NCBI GenBank assembly: GCA_045648175.1
Contig: JAZRNN010000085.1
Location: forward strand, 1 to 62,125
DNA from: SIG440 sp045648175
Lineage (GTDB): Bacteria; Bacillota; Clostridia; Monoglobales; Monoglobaceae
DNA length: 62,125 nt
Direction: 5' to 3'
Part shown: positions 33,465 through 42,722 of the stretch, piece by piece
How the letters are laid out: each line of letters begins with the position of its first letter
How positions within the stretch are numbered: the first letter of the stretch is position 1
Notes under the pieces: model-generated
The model's database searches: none
The model's input: the letters and a program-made list of their open reading frames with translations, nothing else
What the model was told of the DNA's origin: nothing
Made by a program: the position numbers and the translations under genes

Positions 33465-34689
33465 TCATCCGTGCCTCCTTTCTGTCCTCAACAGCAGAAA
33501 TCGCCTGCATTATTCCAAGGGATGCAAAGCTGACAACAATGGATGTTCCGCCATAGCTGACAAAGGGAACCGTTATGCCTGTGAGGGGAATAAACTTTGT
33601 TACACCACCAATGATTATAAATGTCTGCAAGGCAAACATAAGGGTAAGCCCCAAGCCAACCGCTTTGTTGTATGGATTTTCGGTATTTAGCGTTATTTTA
33701 AAACATCTGTATGACAACAAGAAAAACAGAATAATAATTGCCGCACCGCCAAACACACCCATTTCCTCACATATTGCCGAAAAAATAAAGTCTGTGTGAA
33801 CCTCAGGGATATAATATGGCGAACCGTTGCCAAGGCCTCTGCCAAAATATCCGCCCGAGGCAATGGCAAAAAGTGACTGTGCAATCTGGTAGCCTTTGTT
33901 TGAAACATCTTCCCATGGGTCAAGCCACACACCCACGCGCACCTGAATGTGATACAAAAACTTATAACCCAAAAGCCCAACGCCCGACGCCGCAAAAACA
34001 TTTGCCCACAAAAACCATCTGTTTTTTTCGTACACATATATCATAAATATAAATATTAAAAAGACCACTAAAATTGTTCCCCAGTCGCGTTGCAGAACAA
34101 GGAACAAAATATAAGTATAAGTAATTATACCTGTCATATACACAGGTTGAATTTTGAAAAAAGGCTTACTCCAGCTTTCTGAATAATGACACGAAAGAAA
34201 CATCACATAAAGTATTTTTATAATTTCGGAAGGCTGGAATGTTATCGGACCTATGTCAATCCAATTGCGGGAGCCATTGACCGTTTTACCAAAGCATAGC
34301 GTTATAACAAAAAGAGCAACTCCCCCTGCGGCATATAAAAACCACATTTTATGCCAGATGCGCACATTATAGTATATACAATATGCGGCAAAAAAAACCA
34401 TTCCGCCTATGCCTATCCACACAATCTGCCGTGCACCCATCACAATATCGAGTCGGCACAGCATCAAAACACCCATGGTCATAAGCATAGACGCAATCAG
34501 CATAAGAAACTTATCTCCCATTCGGCAGATAACCAAAATTGAATACATAAGAACAAACAGACAAAGTAAACCAAGCCCAACATAAAGTATGTTGAGCTGA
34601 TAATCATTTACCATATATAAAAGCAAAAATCCCAGTACATTCATCACAACAAGAAGGTAAGCAGGGAGTCTGTAATTTGCCTTACTCAC
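33451..34689 (-). CDS. SEDS-family peptidoglycan glycosyltransferase (FtsW/RodA/SpoVE)
   Basis: The 412-residue protein has about ten transmembrane helices and the SEDS features: GSRNWIDIGPITFQPSEIIKI, the catalytic-Asp region, and PLTGITVPFVSYGGTS near the C-terminus. It polymerises lipid II into glycan strands. GTG start with GGAGGG upstream. It is coupled to the downstream PBP, its expected partner, and follows the FHA gene by two bases. Whether it serves division, elongation or sporulation cannot be read from sequence. Confidence 0.93.
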   Translation of the reverse strand: MSKANYRLPAYLLVVMNVLGFLLLYMVNDYQLNILYVGLGLLCLFVLMYSILVICRMGDKFLMLIASMLMTMGVLMLCRLDIVMGARQIVWIGIGGMVFFAAYCIYYNVRIWHKMWFLYAAGGVALFVITLCFGKTVNGSRNWIDIGPITFQPSEIIKILYVMFLSCHYSESWSKPFFKIQPVYMTGIITYTYILFLVLQRDWGTILVVFLIFIFMIYVYEKNRWFLWANVFAASGVGLLGYKFLYHIQVRVGVWLDPWEDVSNKGYQIAQSLFAIASGGYFGRGLGNGSPYYIPEVHTDFIFSAICEEMGVFGGAAIIILFFLLSYRCFKITLNTENPYNKAVGLGLTLMFALQTFIIIGGVTKFIPLTGITVPFVSYGGTSIVVSFASLGIMQAISAVEDRKEARMNECE

Positions 34690-34691
34690 GC

Positions 34692-35174
34692 CTAGCCCTC
34701 CTCAAATATAAATCTGATTTCGCCAAATGAAATTTCGTCACCGTTTTCAATCGGTTTAACCTTTTTCAGCTTTGAGCCGTTGAGATATGTGCCGTTTTTG
34801 CTGCCCATATCGCCGATATACCACACACCATCATCATACCACACCTGAAAGTGCTCGGTCGACAAAAACATATGGTTGACTGTGATATCACATTCCTTGC
34901 CTCGGCCAACAATCACACCTTTTCCGTCTATACGGTATGCCGCCTTCATCTTTGCCTCGGCTGCATATCTGTTTTTAACAGTTTTTAAAACGGCATAGAT
35001 ATTGCGTGTGACAGGCGTTTCTTCTTTTTTAGAAGCGGCGTTTTTTGCCCGTTCCTTTTTGCCCATCTTTTTTATATCCATATAGATAAGTGCAATAACA
35101 CTAAAAATAAACAGATATATTATTGTTGTAAAAACGTAGCTTAAAAGTGAAGATATCATTGAATAAACAGACAT
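34692..35174 (-). CDS. Membrane-anchored FHA-domain protein
   Basis: The roughly 160-residue protein has one transmembrane helix (about 10-32), a basic linker and a C-terminal FHA domain (about 80-158) with VGRGKECDITV, LSTEHFQVW and GSKNGTYLNGSKL, the phosphothreonine-binding signature. I prefer the ATG at 35174, with AAGGA eight bases before it; an ATG at 35183 is an alternative. The order FHA-SEDS-PBP matches fhaB-rodA-pbpA of actinobacteria, where the FHA protein links wall synthesis to Ser/Thr kinases. No kinase gene is in the window. Confidence 0.88.
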   Translation of the reverse strand: MSVYSMISSLLSYVFTTIIYLFIFSVIALIYMDIKKMGKKERAKNAASKKEETPVTRNIYAVLKTVKNRYAAEAKMKAAYRIDGKGVIVGRGKECDITVNHMFLSTEHFQVWYDDGVWYIGDMGSKNGTYLNGSKLKKVKPIENGDEISFGEIRFIFEEG

Positions 35175-35215
35175 AAACCTCATCCTTTTCTTCTGTGTAT
35201 TCTTTATATCCTTTT

Positions 35216-36574
35216 TTACTCGGCTGAAGTGCCAAACATTACATCAAAATCTGCTGTGAGGTTTGCCTTCTTATAATTGCCCTTTCTTATTCTTACATCT
35301 GCATTCTTCACAAGATATGCAAGGTAATCATCAATGCTGAAGGTACGTTCCATCCTCTGGATAATATGATAACCGTATGAGGTTTCAACCAAACCGCTTG
35401 TCTCGCCGATTTCAAGAGCAAATGATGCATCTGTAAACTGCTGTACCATTGTGCCGTCATCAGCAAAGGTATAGCCCTCGGGTGTTGCACCCGGGTCGTC
35501 GTTATATTCTTCCATAAGCTTATCAAAATCACCGCCATCATTAAGCTTTTTAAGAACTTCTTCAGCCTCTTTCTTTGCAGTAGCCTTTTTTTCATCGTTC
35601 ACATCACCAAGGCCTTCTTCGTCAAAGGCAATAAGGATATGCTTAACCGTCACTTTTTCAGCATCGCCGGCTGATTTCTTAAGCTCATCATTTGAAACAT
35701 ATTTGCTTAAATCTGCTTCTATGTCAACGCTTGTTTTCTCGCTCAGCTTTTGAAGTCTCTGCATCTCAGCAAAAGCCGCCTCATTTGGATAACCGTTTTG
35801 CTTAAGAGCTGTTTCAAAATTATCACCATACTGTGTTTTAATTTCCTCTAACTGATTAGAGAGTTCAGCATTTTCTTCATCTGTCAGCTTTATGCCGTGC
35901 TTTTCACCCTCAGCAACAAGTGCATATATGGGTATAAGTCTTTCTGTTGCAAGACCCTTTGCATATTCGGTATAATTCATTTTTGTATCGAATGCTTTTT
36001 TGTTCCAATCCATAGCCGAAACATCTGTCAGTGCACCCGTCTGCATAAGTGAATAAACGCAGTTTGCAGCCATCACATTGGAAACATATTCAAATACATT
36101 CCCGTCTACAGCCTTGCCGCCTATTATCATAACAGCATCTTTTTTATCTGTAAAGCTGTTGACTGCAGCCATAACCGGATTTTCATATTTGATATTATCG
36201 GCTTTTGCATCAACACCTTCATTTTCCATCAAAGCATTTGATACAATTGTATTTTGACCTATCCCATCTACAGTGCATACCCAATATGCTGCAAAAGCAA
36301 TCACTACAGCCACTGCTGCACAAATCGCAATAATTATATTCCTTTTTTTCTTCTTTGATGCAGAAATTACCGCAAGTTCTTCCTCTGTTAAGGTTTCTTT
36401 CTCTTCAGTTTCAACAGTTTCTGTCTGCCATTCGTCACCTATAACGTCTTCATCAATTTCGGTTTCAGGTTCAACTGCGGGAACTTCCTCTTCAACCACA
36501 GATTCTTCAATTACTCTCTTTTCGGTAATTTCTTCATTCAGGTTTTCATTTTCTCTTACATTTTCGTTTTCCAC
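35216..36574 (-). CDS. Membrane-anchored parvulin-type peptidyl-prolyl isomerase
   Basis: The 452-residue protein has an acidic N-terminal cytoplasmic segment (1-75), a transmembrane helix (about 77-98), a SurA/PrsA-like chaperone region and a parvulin domain (about 310-415, VTVKHILIAFDEEG ... GYHIIQRMERT). It probably folds exported proteins on the outer face of the membrane, like PrsA, though without a lipobox. GTG start with GGAGCG. It has its own promoter and lies between mfd and the wall operon. Confidence 0.9.
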   Translation of the reverse strand: MENENVRENENLNEEITEKRVIEESVVEEEVPAVEPETEIDEDVIGDEWQTETVETEEKETLTEEELAVISASKKKKRNIIIAICAAVAVVIAFAAYWVCTVDGIGQNTIVSNALMENEGVDAKADNIKYENPVMAAVNSFTDKKDAVMIIGGKAVDGNVFEYVSNVMAANCVYSLMQTGALTDVSAMDWNKKAFDTKMNYTEYAKGLATERLIPIYALVAEGEKHGIKLTDEENAELSNQLEEIKTQYGDNFETALKQNGYPNEAAFAEMQRLQKLSEKTSVDIEADLSKYVSNDELKKSAGDAEKVTVKHILIAFDEEGLGDVNDEKKATAKKEAEEVLKKLNDGGDFDKLMEEYNDDPGATPEGYTFADDGTMVQQFTDASFALEIGETSGLVETSYGYHIIQRMERTFSIDDYLAYLVKNADVRIRKGNYKKANLTADFDVMFGTSAE

Positions 36575-36607
36575 ATCAATCGCTCCAATCTGTTTGTATT
36601 TTCTTTA

Positions 36608-36636
36608 ATTATACACCCTAATATAAAAATCGTCTA
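36608..36636 (-). promoter_or_regulatory. Promoter of the parvulin gene
   Basis: TAGACG (36636-36631), 17 bases, TATAAT (36613-36608). The -35 lies in the last codons of mfd. Confidence 0.6.
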
Positions 36637-39600
36637 TATCTTTTCGATAAATTCTTTTACCATATTAAGATAGTCGGTATTTTTTAAACTTTCATTAAAG
36701 GTATATATAATCTTTGGTTTTTTACCGGTTTTAATAACCGCCCTACCGGATTTCAGGTAATCGCTGTTTGCAAATTCCGAAAGGTCGGGGGCATTATCCG
36801 GCATAAAGTGCAAAACAATATTATTTCTGCCGCCCTTTACCTCGGTAAAAAGCCTATCCGATGCCAGCTTTCTTATAAGCGAAATAATCATAAGATTATT
36901 CACCGTGACAGGCACATCACCGTATCTGTCAAGAAGCTCATCATACACATCACCAAGCTCCTCAGCACTCTCAATCGCCGCAATCTTTTTATATGCCAGA
37001 AGTCTTTGGCTGTGCGCCCTGATATAGCTCTCGGGAATAAATGCGCTGACGGGGAAGTCAACCGATGTTTCAATTTCCTCTTCAATGGGTATACCCTGCA
37101 TTTCGCTTACCGCCTGGGCAAGCAGCTTGCAATACATATCATAACCAACGCTATCCATATGTCCGCTTTGCTGAACACCCACAACATTGCCCGTACCGCG
37201 AATTTCAAGGTCACGCATTGCAATTTTGAAGCCCGAGCCGAACTCGGTAAATTCACGAATTGCTTTAAGCCTTTTTTGTGCATCCTCATTCAGCACCTTG
37301 TCACGGTGATAAGTAAGGTAGGCATAGGCAAGTCTGTTTGAACGCCCAACTCTGCCCCTTAACTGATAAAGCTGTGCAAGACCGAGTCTGTCGGCGTCCT
37401 CCATAATAATTGTGTTTACGTTTGCAATGTCAAGCCCTGTTTCAATTATGGTGGTGCACACCAAAACATCAATTTCGCCCTCTGACATTGCCATCATAAT
37501 CTTTTCAAGCTCAGACTCTGACATCTGCCCGTGAGCTACAGCCACCCTTATATCAGGTAGCATATCCTCGATTTCCTTAGCGGTTTTTTCTATTCCCTGA
37601 ACACGATTGTGAAGATAATAAACCTGACCGCCCCTACCGATTTCCTTTGAAATTGCCTCACGGATTACATCTTTATCATATTCCATCACGTATGTCGCCA
37701 CGGGATATCTTTCGCCAGGAGGCTCGGCAATAATACTCATATCACGAATTCCCGACATTGACATATGAAGTGTTCTTGGAATTGGTGTTGCAGAAAGTGT
37801 TAAAACGTCAATCTCTTTTTTCATTTCTTTAATTCTTTCTTTATGTGCAACACCAAAACGCTGTTCTTCATCAATTATAAGAAGTCCCAGTTTTTTAAAA
37901 ACAACCGACTTTTGTAAAATCTTGTGGGTACCGATTACTATATCCACCTCGCCTGATTTAAGCCTTGCAACAATATCCTTTTGTTGTTTGGGCGTGCAAA
38001 ATCTTGAAAGGCAGGCAATGTTTACAGGATAATCCTTCATCCTCTGTCTGAAATTGTTGTAATGCTGATTTGCAAGTATTGTGGTGGGAACAAGATATGC
38101 CACCTGATAACCGTCCATTACCGCCTTGAACGCGGCACGCATAGCAACCTCAGTTTTGCCGTAGCCCACGTCCCCGCAAAGAAGACGTTCCATAGGCCTT
38201 GAACGTTCCATATCCTTCTTTACTTCTTCAATGCATCTAAGCTGGTCATCTGTTTCTTCGTAAGGAAATGCCGCCTCAAAGTCACGCTGCCACTCGGTAT
38301 CCTTTGAAAATTCTATACCACGGATTGCCTCGCGCTGAGCATACAGCTCAACAAGCTCCTTTGCCATATCCTGACAGGAGTTTTTAACTCTTTGTTTGGC
38401 TCTGTTCCATTCCTGACCGCCAAGACTGCTGAGTTTTACCTGACCGCCGTCACGGCCGATATGCTTGTAAATCAAATTAAGCTGGTCGGCAGGGACATAC
38501 AAGCTGTCACCGCCCTTATAAACAAGCTTTAAATAATCCTTTTGCGCACCTTCAACAGTAAGGCGTTCAAGCCCCACATACTGACCTATACCGTGATTTT
38601 GATGAACAACAAAATCACCCACGTGCAAATCGGTAAAGCTGTCAATGCGATTTTCTTTTGACACCCTTGCCTTTTTACGTTTCTTTTTGCTTTCACCAAA
38701 AATTTCCTTATCACTGATAACAACGGTCTGAATAAGAGGATACTCAAAGCCTCGGCGCAAACCACCATGGGTAACAATAATCTTACCCGCCTCGGGAATA
38801 TCATCAAAGTTCTTTGCCAAGGTGCAGGAAATCTCTTCGTCACAAAGCTGTGTATAAAGATTCTCGGCACGTCGTTCGGAGCCTGCAAGTATTACTGTGC
38901 GGTATTTATTCTTTTTATAAAAATCAAGGGCATCATAGAAAAATTCCATTTTGCCACCAAAACTATTAAGGCTTTTAGCCGTAAAACTGACTAATTTTTT
39001 TGGCTTTATATCGGGATTTGAATGTGAAAGTGAAGACATACAAACCATTCCAAGCTCTGACATTGCCTTTATGTGTTCAAGATAATCTCCCGTATATTGC
39101 ATCGAGCTTTTGGGAATTATTCCGCGTTCAAGCATATCCTTAAGTGTTTCGTCAAACCTGTTTTTTTCAATTTTTACTGCCTCAGAAATTGCTGCTACGT
39201 CATCCGCAAACACCAGATAGTCATTACCTATATAATCAAAAAGGGTGGGTATCCTTTCGTCATACAGATATGGAATATATTTATCCCTTGACGGAAATAC
39301 TATCCCCGCATCTATTCTCTCGGCATCACGTTTAAGGCTTGCAATCAGTTTTAGGGTTTCTTCGGTCTGCTCTTTTTTTCTGCATACCCTTGTCGCCTCA
39401 TCGTTTAAGGCTTTTGCACATTTTGCACGCACGTCACTTCCTGCAACAAGCTCGCTTGCGGGGGTTATGCGTGCAAATTCTGCACCATCGCCCGATACCG
39501 TGCGCTGAGTTTCAACGTGGAATTCTCTTACCGAATCAACCATGGTGTCAAAAAACTCTATACGAAATGCCATATCACTCCAAAATGGGTAAAAGTCAAA

Positions 39601-40140
39601 TATGCCGCCCCTGACACTGAACTGCCCGGGGCCTTCAACCATATCCTCGCGCTTGTAGCCAAAATCCACCATTATGTTGCAAAGGTCATCAAGTTCAATT
39701 TCATCACCTACCGCAAGTTCAAGTGCCTTTTGGGTGTATAATACTTTAGGTACAGTTGCACTAAGCAGTGCCGACATTGTTGTAACAATGCAGTGCTCAT
39801 CACCGCCACAGCAAAGTCGGTCAATAACCTCAAGACGTTGTTTTTTTATATCGTTTGCTGCCGCTTCAATATCATAAAATACCAAATCTTTTTCAGGAAA
39901 GAGCAACACCTTGCCCTGAAAAAAGAACTTTAAATCTTCATAAATTTCTTTTGCCTTTGCCTGATTGGGCGCAACAACCAAAGCCTTTTTATCCATAGCC
40001 TTAGCCGTACAAAAAATAAGGTGTGCCCTTACAGAATCGGAAACACCCATAACACTTACAGGGGACTGTTCTTTTTTCAGTCCCCCTGTTATCTCTTCAA
40101 AATCAGCTAAGCTTTCTAAAATTTTCAGAAATCCATTCAT
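36634..40140 (-). CDS. mfd: Transcription-repair coupling factor
   Basis: Mfd removes RNA polymerase stalled at DNA damage and recruits UvrA. The 1168-residue protein is full-length: UvrB-homology module (1-330), RNA-polymerase-interaction Tudor-like domain (about 510-580, HVGDFVVHQNHGIGQYVG), SF2 translocase with Walker A (GDVGYGKTEVA) and DEEQ box (IIDEEQRFG), the TRG motif region, and the C-terminal UvrA-binding domain. It follows pth by 16 bases, the same order as in Bacillus. Confidence 0.97.
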   Translation of the reverse strand: MNGFLKILESLADFEEITGGLKKEQSPVSVMGVSDSVRAHLIFCTAKAMDKKALVVAPNQAKAKEIYEDLKFFFQGKVLLFPEKDLVFYDIEAAANDIKKQRLEVIDRLCCGGDEHCIVTTMSALLSATVPKVLYTQKALELAVGDEIELDDLCNIMVDFGYKREDMVEGPGQFSVRGGIFDFYPFWSDMAFRIEFFDTMVDSVREFHVETQRTVSGDGAEFARITPASELVAGSDVRAKCAKALNDEATRVCRKKEQTEETLKLIASLKRDAERIDAGIVFPSRDKYIPYLYDERIPTLFDYIGNDYLVFADDVAAISEAVKIEKNRFDETLKDMLERGIIPKSSMQYTGDYLEHIKAMSELGMVCMSSLSHSNPDIKPKKLVSFTAKSLNSFGGKMEFFYDALDFYKKNKYRTVILAGSERRAENLYTQLCDEEISCTLAKNFDDIPEAGKIIVTHGGLRRGFEYPLIQTVVISDKEIFGESKKKRKKARVSKENRIDSFTDLHVGDFVVHQNHGIGQYVGLERLTVEGAQKDYLKLVYKGGDSLYVPADQLNLIYKHIGRDGGQVKLSSLGGQEWNRAKQRVKNSCQDMAKELVELYAQREAIRGIEFSKDTEWQRDFEAAFPYEETDDQLRCIEEVKKDMERSRPMERLLCGDVGYGKTEVAMRAAFKAVMDGYQVAYLVPTTILANQHYNNFRQRMKDYPVNIACLSRFCTPKQQKDIVARLKSGEVDIVIGTHKILQKSVVFKKLGLLIIDEEQRFGVAHKERIKEMKKEIDVLTLSATPIPRTLHMSMSGIRDMSIIAEPPGERYPVATYVMEYDKDVIREAISKEIGRGGQVYYLHNRVQGIEKTAKEIEDMLPDIRVAVAHGQMSESELEKIMMAMSEGEIDVLVCTTIIETGLDIANVNTIIMEDADRLGLAQLYQLRGRVGRSNRLAYAYLTYHRDKVLNEDAQKRLKAIREFTEFGSGFKIAMRDLEIRGTGNVVGVQQSGHMDSVGYDMYCKLLAQAVSEMQGIPIEEEIETSVDFPVSAFIPESYIRAHSQRLLAYKKIAAIESAEELGDVYDELLDRYGDVPVTVNNLMIISLIRKLASDRLFTEVKGGRNNIVLHFMPDNAPDLSEFANSDYLKSGRAVIKTGKKPKIIYTFNESLKNTDYLNMVKEFIEKI

Positions 40141-40156
40141 AGCCTCACCATATAAT

Positions 40157-40720
40157 TTATCCGTTAAACTTAGACATCGCCTTTTCGGTTCCGTTTTTTA
40201 TAATTTCGCCAACAGCCTCTGCTGCCTTAACCGCAACAGGAACAAGCACTTCAATCTCGCCTTTACTGAAGTGACCAAGAACATAATCTGCCAAATCATA
40301 ATCGGGGTTTTCAGGACTGCCCACACCGATTTTTATACGTGGAAACACCTCTGACCCTGTCTGGTAGATAATACTTTTAATTCCGTTGTGACCGCCTGCA
40401 CTGCCCTTGGGACGAATACGCATTTTGCCAAGCGGCAGGGAAATATCATCATAGATTATTATTATTTGGTGATTTTCAACCTTATACCAGTTTTTAAAAT
40501 CCCTGATACATTCACCGCTTAAGTTCATAAATGTCTGTGGCTTTAGCAAAACAACCTTTTCGCCCTCAATTGTGCCTTCGCCGTAAATACCGTTGAATTT
40601 AACCTTTTTTATATCAATATTATACTTTACCGCAACCGCATCCAACGTATCAAACCCTACGTTGTGACGGCTGTTTACATATTTCTTTCCCGGATTTCCC
40701 AATCCTGCTATTATATACAT
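40157..40720 (-). CDS. pth: Peptidyl-tRNA hydrolase
   Basis: Pth frees tRNA from prematurely released peptidyl-tRNA. The 187-residue protein shows the start signature YIIAGLGNPGKKYVNSRHNVGF with catalytic His, the Asn in MNLSGE and the Asp in IIYDDISLPLG. I chose the ATG at 40720 because TTGGAGA is its Shine-Dalgarno; a TTG at 40732 would lie in it. Upstream is the 107-base inverted-repeat element. Confidence 0.95.
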   Translation of the reverse strand: MYIIAGLGNPGKKYVNSRHNVGFDTLDAVAVKYNIDIKKVKFNGIYGEGTIEGEKVVLLKPQTFMNLSGECIRDFKNWYKVENHQIIIIYDDISLPLGKMRIRPKGSAGGHNGIKSIIYQTGSEVFPRIKIGVGSPENPDYDLADYVLGHFSKGEIEVLVPVAVKAAEAVGEIIKNGTEKAMSKFNG

Positions 40721-40734
40721 AAATTTCTCCAATC

Positions 40735-40841
40735 CAGTCTGGATAAAAATTGTTTAGATTGCCACCTTGAAGCGAGCAATGCCGTACTGTGTGCACCGCT
40801 TCGAGCAAAAGGTGGTGAGATAAGTAATTTTTATCAGACTG
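40735..40841. repeat. 107-base imperfect palindrome, MITE-like
   Basis: Outer arms CAGTCTGGATAAAAATT (40735-40751) and AATTTTTATCAGACTG (40826-40841) match except for one base. Inner arms CCACCTT/AAGGTGG and GAAGCG/CGCTTC continue the symmetry. It fills the gap between pth and the pot operon exactly. It can fold into one long hairpin on either strand, and may be a small non-autonomous transposable element or an RNA-level boundary. Confidence 0.6.
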
Positions 40842-42695
40842 CTACTGTGACTTTACTTTTGTCCACATCTCCGCATAATATTTCTTTGTTTCAGGGTCCT
40901 GATACCTGAAATATTCGTCATTGCTGTTGTCCTGTCTTGGAACGTATGCCTCGTTGCCTTCATAAACGGTATCGCGGATTTCCTCAAAGGCACTCTCAAC
41001 AGGCGAGGAATATCCAACCGCCTCGGAATTTGCCATAGCATTCTCAGGTATCAGCATAAAATCAATCCATTTGTGGGCAAGATTTGTATTTGTACAATCA
41101 TTTGTTATAACCATACCGTCAATCCACAGGTTTGTTCCCTTGTCGGGAGTGAAAAATCTCAGGTTTTCGTTTTCGGACATAATGTATGCCGCATCACCCG
41201 AATATACAATTGCCATCGCCTTGCTGCCGGCAATCATACTGTCAATGACATCATCCCCCACGTATATGGGATTCATAATCTCACGTTGCTGTACCAACCA
41301 ATTATATGCCGCATCAATTTCGCTTTTATCGGCTGTGTTAAGTGAATAACCTAAAGCCTTTAGAGCTATCATAAACGAGTCACGCTCGGAATCATACATA
41401 TAAATATTGTCCTTATATTTGGGGTTTCTAAGAAGTTCCCACCCGCCAGCAAGGTCTGATTCATCAACCACGGTTGTGTCATAAAGTATGCCGACATTTC
41501 CCCAGAAATACGGAATTGAATATTTGTTTCCCGGGTCAAACGGGCGGTCAAGTATTGAAGGGATTATTACGTCAAGATTTGTAAGCTTAGATTTATCAAT
41601 TTCCTGCAACAATTCTTCCTTGGCAAGACGTTCAATCATATAGTCAGAGGGGATAATTATATCATATTTTTCACCGCTCATAACCTTGGTATACATTGAC
41701 TCGTTTGAATCAAAGGTTTCGTATATAACCTTGCAGCCATACTCCTCCTCAAAGGTGGTAATAAGGTTGTCGTCTATGTATTCACCTGCATTGTATACCT
41801 TTAAAACAGCTTTGTTGTTCTTTAGTCCAAATACCGCAAAGCCAACCAGTGTACAAAGTGCAACAATGCCTGCCACCCTGATTCTGCGTCTGGTTTTGTC
41901 GCCAAGATTTGACAGAAGGCTTTTAATTTTTCCGCCTGGTGCCAGCTTTACAACTGCAACGCCGATTACAATAACAAGTATAACTATTGTGGATAGTGCA
42001 TTGATTGTGGGGTTTATACGCTTTGTGGCATTATACACAATCATTGAAATATTTTCAACGCCGTTTCCGCTTACAAAATACGAAACAACAAAATCGTCAA
42101 TTGACATGGTAAATGCAAGAAGCATACCCGCAACAATTCCGGGCTTAATCATGGGCACAATAACCTTGGTAAGTGCCTGAAAGGGTGTTGCGCCCAAATC
42201 CATTGCAGCATTGGCAATATTTACGTCAAGTTCGCGTATTTTGGGATACACCGATGTTATTACATAGGGCGTGCAAAAGCAGATATGTGCAAGAAGCATT
42301 GTTACATAGCCCTTTTCAATCTTCATTGCAGTAAACAATATCATCAGCCCGATTGCCGTAACAATGTCGGGGTTCATAATGGGAATATTATTAACATTTA
42401 AAATCCATTCTTTGATTATCCTGCGGCTTTTTGAAAGACCGATTGCCGTAATAGTGCCCAAAACGGTGGAAATCACCGTTGCTAAAACTGCAACCGAAAC
42501 AGAAACCCACACCGCCGACATAATCTCAGCATCGTTAATCAGCGCCTCGTACCACCGGAGCGAAAAACCCGTAAACTTAGCAAATGAACGCGACGAGTTA
42601 AAAGAAAATATCATTGTTATAATAATTGGCACATAAAAGAATGCAAAACACAGTGCCACATAAAATCCTGACGAAATACGTGCTAACTTTTTCAA
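40842..42695 (-). CDS. Fused polyamine ABC transporter permease and binding protein (PotC-PotD)
   Basis: This uninterrupted 617-residue frame joins two proteins that are usually separate. Residues 1-265 are a PotC permease with about six transmembrane helices and the EAA-type loop MDLGATPFQALTKVIVPMIK. A further helix (about 273-291) takes the place of a signal anchor, and residues 295-617 are a PotD-type solute-binding domain (VYNAGEYIDDNLI, YDIIIPSDYMIERL, WGNVGILYDT). The binding domain would thus be tethered to the transporter on the outer face. Start is TTG after AAGGAGG. Substrate is spermidine or putrescine by family. Confidence 0.92.
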   Translation of the reverse strand: MKKLARISSGFYVALCFAFFYVPIIITMIFSFNSSRSFAKFTGFSLRWYEALINDAEIMSAVWVSVSVAVLATVISTVLGTITAIGLSKSRRIIKEWILNVNNIPIMNPDIVTAIGLMILFTAMKIEKGYVTMLLAHICFCTPYVITSVYPKIRELDVNIANAAMDLGATPFQALTKVIVPMIKPGIVAGMLLAFTMSIDDFVVSYFVSGNGVENISMIVYNATKRINPTINALSTIVILVIVIGVAVVKLAPGGKIKSLLSNLGDKTRRRIRVAGIVALCTLVGFAVFGLKNNKAVLKVYNAGEYIDDNLITTFEEEYGCKVIYETFDSNESMYTKVMSGEKYDIIIPSDYMIERLAKEELLQEIDKSKLTNLDVIIPSILDRPFDPGNKYSIPYFWGNVGILYDTTVVDESDLAGGWELLRNPKYKDNIYMYDSERDSFMIALKALGYSLNTADKSEIDAAYNWLVQQREIMNPIYVGDDVIDSMIAGSKAMAIVYSGDAAYIMSENENLRFFTPDKGTNLWIDGMVITNDCTNTNLAHKWIDFMLIPENAMANSEAVGYSSPVESAFEEIRDTVYEGNEAYVPRQDNSNDEYFRYQDPETKKYYAEMWTKVKSQ

Positions 42696-42722
42696 CGCAC
42701 AACCTCCTTCCCTGAGCCGATG

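Noticed and set aside
40842..42695. PotC-PotD fusion as a sequencing frameshift
   Set aside because: Both domains are complete and joined by an extra membrane helix without loss of residues, and no stop or start signals remain at the junction.
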